A DNA stretch of 64,000 nt, taken from Psychrobacter sp. AH5. Its GTDB lineage: Bacteria > Pseudomonadota > Gammaproteobacteria > Pseudomonadales > Moraxellaceae. Positions 58,069-64,000 of the stretch are shown here, in pieces. Both the position numbers and the translations under genes were made by a program. Position 1 is the stretch's first letter, and each line of letters begins with the position of its first letter. The notes beneath the pieces are model-generated. The model saw only the letters and a list, made by a program, of their open reading frames with translations. It searched no databases and had not been told where the DNA came from. Location: NCBI RefSeq assembly GCF_040371085.1, contig NZ_JAMBMT010000001.1:1550001-1614000 (forward strand), written 5' to 3'.

Positions 58069-58107
58069 ATGTACACTACTATGTACACTGACTTTTAAAT
58101 GTACATT
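58069..58107. repeat. Three short ATGTACA-type repeats before the integrase
   Basis: ATGTACAC, ATGTACAC and ATGTACAT recur at about 58069, 58081 and 58099 in the leader of the integrase gene. The palindromic core TGTACA is common to all. They may be recombinase arm sites or an operator. Confidence 0.5.
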
Positions 58108-58118
58108 GGGTGGCAGTC

Positions 58119-59483
58119 ATGGGAATACGCAAGCCAATCAGCTCTGATCGCAGCATCAGCAGTCACAAGGCCGAAGACAAAGAATATCTGGTCTCTGTAA
58201 GAAACTACCCCATGCTGTATCTCATGGTCAGACCTAACGGCACTAAGTCTTGGGTTTATCGCTACCTGTCTCCTACTCACTCAAAAAATAAACGTATATC
58301 GCTTGGCGTGTATCCAAACGTCTCGTTCGCTCGTGCCTGTGAAATCTGGCGTGACTATGAAGAGCTACTAAGTCGTAATATTGATCCTAAAAATCACCGT
58401 GAAGAATTAAAGAATAGTATTATTAGTAAAACTAAAAACTCATTTAATCATTTTGCTTGGGAGTACTTTGATAGTTTAGAGCAGACTCAAAAAGGTAATA
58501 CGTTAATTCGTAAGAAAGGTCGCTTGGAGCTAATATGCTCATATATTGGTGATCAGCCTATCAGTGAAATCGACTCACCTAGAATGCTTGAAGTGCTTTT
58601 AGACATCCAAGCTAAGTCATTAAACAAAGCTGGCAAGCCCACAGATAAGGCGGAGCGCTGTGCTGGTATTGCTAGTGATGTTTTTATCTATGCTGGGGCA
58701 CGAGGCTTCTGTACGAGTGATCCTGCGGCGCTCATTAAAAGCCAGTTAGCTAAGTCAAGTTACGGTCATCGTCCTGCGGTTACTAAACCGAAGGACTTGG
58801 CTAAATTACTTAAAGCTATCGAGACAATAGAAGGTGATCCAAACACTATCAACTCTCTTAGGCTATTATCGTTACTGTTCGTGCGTAATGGAGATCTCAG
58901 GCGCATGCGCTGGGCTGACGTCGACTTAGATGTTGGTAGGTGGACATTAAAGCCGCTCAAAGGACAAGGCAAGGTAAACATGGTTAAGGACATGGTCGTG
59001 CCCCTACCTCGTCAGGCAGTGGCTATCTTACGCGCGCAGCAGCAAATCAATGGTCATACTAAATTCGTCTTCTACAGTGAGACGGCAAAAAAGCATCAGA
59101 TCATCTCTGATGCGACAGCGAATAAGCGTTTAAAAGATTTGGGCTACAAAGACATTCATTGTGCTCACGGCTTTAGAGCGACAGCGAAAACCATCCTACA
59201 AGAGCATTTAAAGTATCCTCTCGTGCTTGTTGAGATGGCTTTGGGACATACAACCAAAGATCCTAATGGCACCGCCTATGGTCGATTTGAGTACATTGAT
59301 GATCGTAGTGATATGATGCAGAAGTGGGCTGATTATTTAGATGCTTTGCGAGAAGGCAGAGATACAGCAGAATTTAAAGCAGATGCGCAATCCAAAACTG
59401 ACTCTACCGCGCAGCTCCAAGCATTGATTGATCAGCTGGGAGAGGATAAAGTAATGGAACTTCTTAAGAAGGAAGAGGCATAG
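58119..59483 (+). CDS. Tyrosine-type site-specific integrase (P4 family)
   Basis: The integrase inserts an island at a tRNA gene. The N-terminal DUF4102-like domain has EYLVSVRNYPMLYLMVRPNGTKSWVYRYLSP and ISLGVYPNVSFARACE. The catalytic domain has the first Arg in LFVRNGDLRRMRWADVDL, the box-II HGFRATAKT, LGHTTKDPNG and AYGRFEYIDDR with the probable Tyr nucleophile. I start at ATG 58119, which has a GGTGG close upstream; GTG 58110 adds three residues. About 454 residues is long but typical with its C-terminal tail. It lies directly beside tRNA-Leu. Confidence 0.93.
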   Translation: MGIRKPISSDRSISSHKAEDKEYLVSVRNYPMLYLMVRPNGTKSWVYRYLSPTHSKNKRISLGVYPNVSFARACEIWRDYEELLSRNIDPKNHREELKNSIISKTKNSFNHFAWEYFDSLEQTQKGNTLIRKKGRLELICSYIGDQPISEIDSPRMLEVLLDIQAKSLNKAGKPTDKAERCAGIASDVFIYAGARGFCTSDPAALIKSQLAKSSYGHRPAVTKPKDLAKLLKAIETIEGDPNTINSLRLLSLLFVRNGDLRRMRWADVDLDVGRWTLKPLKGQGKVNMVKDMVVPLPRQAVAILRAQQQINGHTKFVFYSETAKKHQIISDATANKRLKDLGYKDIHCAHGFRATAKTILQEHLKYPLVLVEMALGHTTKDPNGTAYGRFEYIDDRSDMMQKWADYLDALREGRDTAEFKADAQSKTDSTAQLQALIDQLGEDKVMELLKKEEA

Positions 59484-59504
59484 TCTTTCAGCTAATAAGT
59501 ACTA

Positions 59505-60401
59505 CTATATTCTAAGATCATATACAGCAATATTTGTGCTCATTAAACTATGACTATTAGAGTCATTATAATCATCATAAAAAATATTGTTATCTGGGAT
59601 TCCGATGCTAGCTATGTAAGCTTTTACTGATTCACGATTTCTTATATATGCCTTCTCAGCATCTTTATAATCTTCTTCCTTAGCCTCTATTTCCTCCGAT
59701 AGAAGCTTAGTCACATAGTCTGGCAACATTTCTGAAGATACTACACAACTGGTAATTTCTTCAGAACTATCTACTAAAGCTGAAAGCCTTTCTATAATTA
59801 GCCCTACGATGTTGCTATTATTCTGGTCGAGATATTCCTGTCCATAACAAAATAACTCATGAAAGTGGATACTTTTAGAGAGTAGTTTAGTCTTTGATAA
59901 CTTCGCATATGGCTTCTGCGGTGCAAGTTTATTCACAGTTTTAGCATGGGCTATGAATACACCAGAATCTTTGAGAAGCTTGCGTGAAACAATATTAACT
60001 TTACTTGTAGAAGAAGCACTGTAAAAAATATATAAGGGCACTTTTTTAGTTATATTAGCGTGACCTAATAATTTAGTAATTTGTCCCTTCGATTGGTCTG
60101 GATAATTAATAGCTGAAACGTATTTATTATGCTCTTTACTAATTTTTTTCGCTTGAAACAGTAAAGGCAAGCTCTGAGTTTTACCTACTAACCAAATCTC
60201 CATTCTAAAGTCAGCGCCTGATGTCTTGCTCTCCTGAAGTTTAGTATAGTGTCTGAAATCTAAATGTTGGAAACACTTATTAATATCTGCCCACTTCCAA
60301 AATAAATAGTCGGTAATAGATTCTTCGCCTACGTGTCTAACATTTTCAGTAAATTCTACTACTTGCCTTTCGACCTCTTTATGTTTTTCACACATGTTCA
60401 T
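59505..60401 (-). CDS. Putative PD-(D/E)xK-like nuclease, resembles DUF6615 proteins
   Basis: The 298-residue soluble protein has no signal peptide. The N-terminal half has the pattern EESITDYLFWKW (Glu26/27, Asp31), then KLQESKTSGADFRMEIWLV (Asp64, Glu68) and PLLFQAKKI (Gln83, Lys85). The D...(E/Q)xK spacing suits a restriction-endonuclease-like fold with a Q-x-K variant. The C-terminal half is helical and charged (EEIEAKEEDYKDAEKAYIRN). A DUF6615 match is suggested from memory and not confirmed. It starts at ATG 60401, with AGGAAAG upstream, and stands between an integrase and a GmrSD-type gene. The biological role is unknown; anti-phage defence is inferred from position. Confidence 0.7.
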   Translation of the reverse strand: MNMCEKHKEVERQVVEFTENVRHVGEESITDYLFWKWADINKCFQHLDFRHYTKLQESKTSGADFRMEIWLVGKTQSLPLLFQAKKISKEHNKYVSAINYPDQSKGQITKLLGHANITKKVPLYIFYSASSTSKVNIVSRKLLKDSGVFIAHAKTVNKLAPQKPYAKLSKTKLLSKSIHFHELFCYGQEYLDQNNSNIVGLIIERLSALVDSSEEITSCVVSSEMLPDYVTKLLSEEIEAKEEDYKDAEKAYIRNRESVKAYIASIGIPDNNIFYDDYNDSNSHSLMSTNIAVYDLRI

Positions 60402-60574
60402 ATTAGGCTTTCCTAGCTATCAAATTAATAAGTTGTATTTAAAAAACAATCGTCTTACAGGCATATACTATCTTCAAAAAACCGATTTTTCATCAAGCAC
60501 AATTCAAGATAACTATTATTTATAAGAAAGCTGTTTGTGTTAGCGTTTATGTCTAGCAGAATTACTGTAGAGAG

Positions 60575-62671
60575 TTATACGCCCTCACCCATCTGTATTT
60601 CTAAAGCTTGGCGAATCAGACCCATGACGTAAGGCACCTGAGAGATATTATTAATTCCTACCTCAGCATCCCCATTTCCCCATCGACCAAGATTGGTAAC
60701 ATCACGAGCTATACCTTTAGGATCATTTAGATCATGGAAGGGTATATTTAAAGTGAGACGCAGTCTACTCTTTTGAGGAACAACGTCCACAAAATTGGTA
60801 TCCGCTTTAAACGCAACATAAAGTTTCAATATATCTTCAGTGACACTAGGATCAAGTGCCATTATTTCATTGCGTAGCTGTTCAAAAAGCTCGCGCATGG
60901 GCATTCCTTTATTTAGTTGAGGATGATCAGCTAATGTGTAACTTCCTTGCTTTGGTGGAGTATTTTGATAAGTTCTTAATACCTCTTCAGTCAGCGAAGG
61001 AGTATCCCAAACTTTAATAGCACGATTAGCAAGTTGATTGGCTCTAGCCTTGATTGCTTGTTCATTCCATAATTCTACAGCACCTAAGCCTTCATTGAGT
61101 ATAAGAGGGCTATACTTGAAACCACCTGACATATCGCGTTTATCAGTAAATGGACGGTCACTATATTCAGAGTTATAACCAGTGAGTGTTAAGTTGCCCA
61201 AGGTATGTAGATAGGTTTCATGCACTCGTACCCATTCTTCACCAAGCTCATTCTGCCATTCTTTGGAAAGCTTTTCATTTTGAGGCATGATATGTTCGAC
61301 GGTATATTCGTGCACTGGAACACGCTCTTTGCGTTCAAAATTTTCCAAACGGCGTAACCAATAACTTCTACTACGTATGGTATACAAATCGCGGAGAACT
61401 AAATCACGCTTAAACTCATCATTACGTGGAAATCTCTTATAAGAACGCAATCCTAGTAAATGCGCTTTAAAACTTTCTAAATAACGTTCTTTATCCAAAG
61501 ATTTATGAAAAGTGGCAAAGGTTTTATTTAGAGAGTTGGTAGGAATAGCACAGACTGCACGGCGAAATACATAAGCTTCAATTAAGCGAATTGCTGTATG
61601 GAAGTCCTCTTTAGTAAGCTGCCCTTGACTATAGTCGTCATATAACTCAAGCAATAATGGATAAGCTACATCGACCTTTAATTCACGCAAGTCTCTGAAC
61701 GCCATAGACAGTTGATTATCAGCCTCTTTATCTAGTGCCATTGCACAGAAGTAGCTTGCAAATGCGTGGATATCTGCTACTAGCTGATCTACACCTAAGC
61801 CCATTGTTTCAGCATTTTGCGCGTGTTGCTTAAAGGCATCATAGACACCGTCGATACGCGGTATATCCCCAGTCTTAACAGTAAGGTAATGGCGCATAAA
61901 ACTATCAAAATAGCTGCCATATCCTTCCTGACCAAACTCAATTTCCATCGGTCGCCAATGATTATTATATAGTTTAGCTTGATGTTCTGGTTCTAACCCC
62001 ATTAGTACAAAGTTACGAATCAGATCAGCTTGGCTCAATGCCTTACCAGTAGAGTTCATACTCTCAAAAATCAGCTGTGGATTATCTTGATCTCGGCTTA
62101 GAGCGATATCAACAATAATTAGCTTAGCTAAACCACGGCAGAGTTGTTCCAAATTATTATTCAGTTTTTCGATCTTCTTATCAAAGAAATTGAAATTTTC
62201 TTCAACACGAAGTGAATGATTCTCTGGAAGTGGCTTCTGTGTTACTAACGCCAAAAGACTGTCTTTATCAGTCTGTGTCAATATTAATTTATATTTGCGT
62301 TCACCTTTTTCATAAGGATTAAGCAAATAGTAGTTACGTAACTTTTCTGCTGAGAACCCTTCTATTGGCTCGCTGTCACCAAGATGCCTTGATAAAGCCT
62401 CTAACAGTAACATAGCCGTCGTTAAGCGCTGTTGTCCATCTATAACTAACAATGGAGACTGACTTGATATTTGGTATAAACCTTGCTCGATATAAACAAC
62501 AGATCCAATAAAATGACCTCCTACAGCGTCATTACTACCTGCTCGAATGATATCATCCCACAGCTGTTGGCACTGTTGCTCGGTCCATGAGTAGGTACGC
62601 TGATAAATAGGAATAACAAATTGTGGTGACTTTTGCAGGAATTTAAGGAGTTTGGCTTCTGTTGCTTTCAT
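60575..62671 (-). CDS. GmrSD-type (DUF262/DUF1524) endonuclease
   Basis: The 698-residue single-chain protein of the type IV restriction class cuts modified DNA in the characterised GmrSD systems. The DUF262 (GmrS-like ParB/Srx nucleotide-binding) domain has IYQRTYSW (22-29) and the signature IDGQQRLTT (77-85). The DUF1524 (GmrD-like HNH nuclease) domain has VEHIMPQN with His460, then LGNLTLTGYNSEYSDRPF. A C-terminal DUF5655-like segment ends QVPYVMGLIRQALE. The target modification (hydroxymethyl- or glucosyl-cytosine, or another) is not determined. It lies next to the type I restriction genes. Confidence 0.92.
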   Translation of the reverse strand: MKATEAKLLKFLQKSPQFVIPIYQRTYSWTEQQCQQLWDDIIRAGSNDAVGGHFIGSVVYIEQGLYQISSQSPLLVIDGQQRLTTAMLLLEALSRHLGDSEPIEGFSAEKLRNYYLLNPYEKGERKYKLILTQTDKDSLLALVTQKPLPENHSLRVEENFNFFDKKIEKLNNNLEQLCRGLAKLIIVDIALSRDQDNPQLIFESMNSTGKALSQADLIRNFVLMGLEPEHQAKLYNNHWRPMEIEFGQEGYGSYFDSFMRHYLTVKTGDIPRIDGVYDAFKQHAQNAETMGLGVDQLVADIHAFASYFCAMALDKEADNQLSMAFRDLRELKVDVAYPLLLELYDDYSQGQLTKEDFHTAIRLIEAYVFRRAVCAIPTNSLNKTFATFHKSLDKERYLESFKAHLLGLRSYKRFPRNDEFKRDLVLRDLYTIRSRSYWLRRLENFERKERVPVHEYTVEHIMPQNEKLSKEWQNELGEEWVRVHETYLHTLGNLTLTGYNSEYSDRPFTDKRDMSGGFKYSPLILNEGLGAVELWNEQAIKARANQLANRAIKVWDTPSLTEEVLRTYQNTPPKQGSYTLADHPQLNKGMPMRELFEQLRNEIMALDPSVTEDILKLYVAFKADTNFVDVVPQKSRLRLTLNIPFHDLNDPKGIARDVTNLGRWGNGDAEVGINNISQVPYVMGLIRQALEIQMGEGV

Positions 62672-62803
62672 AGCTGTAAATATTTCCTTGATATTAATTT
62701 TGTCATTTATTAATTGATCACTACAATAACTTCAGAATTTGGGTATAGCTTAATTGATTCCAATAACGAGGTAGATTGAACCCTCTATATTGTTACTGTA
62801 TGC

Positions 62804-63457
62804 TTATAAGCTATTCCCGTATTTATCAAGCCAGTTAATCGCCTCTTTATAATCAGGATACAGTGACTTTAATAACGTCCAAAACTTAGCTGAATGATTC
62901 ATGATTTTTGTGTGTACAAGTTCATGAATGATAATATAATCTGATACTAGAGTTGGCACCTTAATCAAACGCCAATTTAGAGAAATATTTTTATCACTAG
63001 AACAATTTCCTAGTTTAGTTTTTTGATCTTTAATGTAGACAGCTTTGTAAGTGAAATTCAACCTTCCTGCTAGCTCTTTAGTTCTAGGCACTAAGTATTT
63101 TTTGGCTTCAGCCTTATACCACTTTTTTTGAACAACGGGATCTAGCAGATCTTTTTTGGCTCGAATTGTCTTATATTCATGGTCAATGATGACTTTAGTA
63201 CTACAAGTTTCATCGTAGAAGTAAGAGTACCTGTTACCAAACATTAAGAGTTGGTTACGGCCCAACTCAATCTGGATTTTCTTACTAAAAAAAGACTGCT
63301 GCTTAGTGACCCATTTTGATTTCTTAGTAATTAATGCCTCTATTTCATTATCAGCAAATGAAGTCGGCACAAGAACTCTGACTTGTCCATCTTCTGACAC
63401 CCTTATTCTGGCGTGTTTAACATCTTTTTTCTCTATTATGTAATTCTTTGATGACAT
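62804..63457 (-). CDS. YgjP-like metallopeptidase (DUF45/M48-like)
   Basis: The 217-residue protein has a zinc-peptidase motif HELVH (178-182) with a third ligand His188 in MNHSAKFW. An N-terminal beta-rich domain (RIRVSEDGQVRVLVPTSF) matches YgjP/DUF45 proteins. Such genes are often encoded beside type I restriction-modification operons, and this one starts a few bases after the HsdR stop, so it is co-transcribed and probably coupled. The function is thought to be regulation or proteolysis of the restriction complex; no experiment is cited here. Confidence 0.88.
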   Translation of the reverse strand: MSSKNYIIEKKDVKHARIRVSEDGQVRVLVPTSFADNEIEALITKKSKWVTKQQSFFSKKIQIELGRNQLLMFGNRYSYFYDETCSTKVIIDHEYKTIRAKKDLLDPVVQKKWYKAEAKKYLVPRTKELAGRLNFTYKAVYIKDQKTKLGNCSSDKNISLNWRLIKVPTLVSDYIIIHELVHTKIMNHSAKFWTLLKSLYPDYKEAINWLDKYGNSL

Positions 63458-63459
63458 TT

Positions 63460-64000
63460 TTAATTTAATCCAAAATACTTAATAATACTCAGCATAATAG
63501 CATCCATAAGTTGCGAGTCATCTTCAATACCCAACTCTTGGTATTTGTCTGAAGCTGCAAATATTTCAATATAAACCTGCAAACGTGTAACTTCTTTAGG
63601 TATATCCTGCCAACCAATGTAAATTTTCCTTTTAACAATTAATTCTACTATATCCTTAGCAAGCTCTTTGGTTAACTCATCATTAAAGCTAATTAGATTG
63701 GCGTTTTTAATGTGGGCATAGATCTCAAACGTCCCTTTATCTGCAAATCCCATTTTTTGAGGCAAGGTAGCAATATCATCAAGTTCATCGTAAAGCTTTC
63801 CTAGCTCAAGTAAAAGCTGCTCAATCGCCTGATTTTCTTCATTTTTCTTTTTTACTAGCTCATCCAATCGGTTCTGAAACTCAACATATGCTGCACTATT
63901 TACTTCATTCCTGCGGATGACTGTTTCAATATCACGTATAATTTTTTCTGCCTTATCTGATGGAGACAACTTAGTTTGTCTTAACTCATCCAGATAGTTC
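63460..64000 (-). CDS. hsdR: Type I restriction endonuclease subunit HsdR, C-terminal end only
   Basis: Only the C-terminal ~180 residues are in the window. The frame is open through base 64000 (NYLDELRQTKLSPSD at the edge), so the TTG-led piece beginning at 63969 is not the true start. The sequence is helical and charged (AEKIIRDIETVIRRNEVNSAAYVEFQNRLDELVKKKNEE), matching the C-terminal helical domain of EcoR124-type HsdR. The motor and nuclease domains lie outside the window. Identity rests on this C-terminal wording and on the neighbouring YgjP-like gene. Confidence 0.78.
   Translation of the reverse strand, partial: NYLDELRQTKLSPSDKAEKIIRDIETVIRRNEVNSAAYVEFQNRLDELVKKKNEENQAIEQLLLELGKLYDELDDIATLPQKMGFADKGTFEIYAHIKNANLISFNDELTKELAKDIVELIVKRKIYIGWQDIPKEVTRLQVYIEIFAASDKYQELGIEDDSQLMDAIMLSIIKYFGLN

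Noticed and set aside
63460-63969. Short independent gene starting at 63969
   Set aside because: The frame is open to the window edge and the sequence continues a known HsdR C-terminus, so it is a truncated larger gene.
57957-64000. CRISPR array in the defence island
   Set aside because: No regularly spaced direct repeats of 23-40 bases were seen; only the short ATGTACA repeats near 58069-58107.

Overview
The window reads as chromosomal DNA of a Moraxellaceae gammaproteobacterium, most likely Psychrobacter or a close relative. The evidence is the ndk-rlmN-pilW-rodZ-ispG-hisS-yfgM-bamB-der block, the prmA/fis/purH neighbourhood, an alkane hydroxylase divergent from an AraC-type regulator, and the AT-leaning, AAGGA-type translation signals. 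The genus call comes from gene content and protein style, not from a database search.

Positions 1-11700 carry a truncated copper-exporting P-type ATPase (CcoI type), the bifunctional penicillin-binding protein mrcB, a TPR lipoprotein, prmA, a zinc-ribbon/DUF3426 protein, a Fis-like regulator and purH, which ends at a clear terminator. Positions 10500-18100 hold lipid and hydrocarbon functions: an AraC regulator facing an alkane 1-monooxygenase, then two short-chain dehydrogenases and a large acyl-CoA dehydrogenase facing a GlxA-type regulator. Positions 18100-30200 are mixed: a universal stress protein, a frameshifted GNAT acetyltransferase, an HdeD-like membrane protein, cobalamin salvage (cobC-like, cobS, cobT), glycerate kinase, an acetyl-CoA hydrolase/CoA-transferase, small secreted or cytosolic proteins, D-amino-acid dehydrogenase with RidA, and an SMR exporter. 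Two dispersed repeat families appear here: a paired intergenic element near 14.1 and 21.1 kb, and a MITE-like element near 27.6 kb.

Positions 30100-57500 are mostly core genes: a UvrD/Rep helicase, an NlpD-like lipoprotein, a PBP5-type carboxypeptidase, an orphan hybrid-like sensor kinase, the der-to-ndk block on the minus strand, purA, hisZ, a DUF2237 protein, a CorA transporter, folD, and a sodium:solute symporter followed by a 44-residue membrane microprotein.

From about 57650 the character changes. tRNA-Cys and tRNA-Leu(UAA) are followed by a P4-type tyrosine integrase and a run of minus-strand defence genes: a putative PD-(D/E)xK-like nuclease resembling DUF6615, a GmrSD-type (DUF262/DUF1524) endonuclease, a YgjP-like metallopeptidase, and the C-terminal end of a type I restriction subunit HsdR that runs off the window. 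This looks like the left end of a tRNA-Leu-anchored genomic island carrying anti-phage systems. The DUF6615-like gene is the least understood part and the best candidate for undescribed biology.
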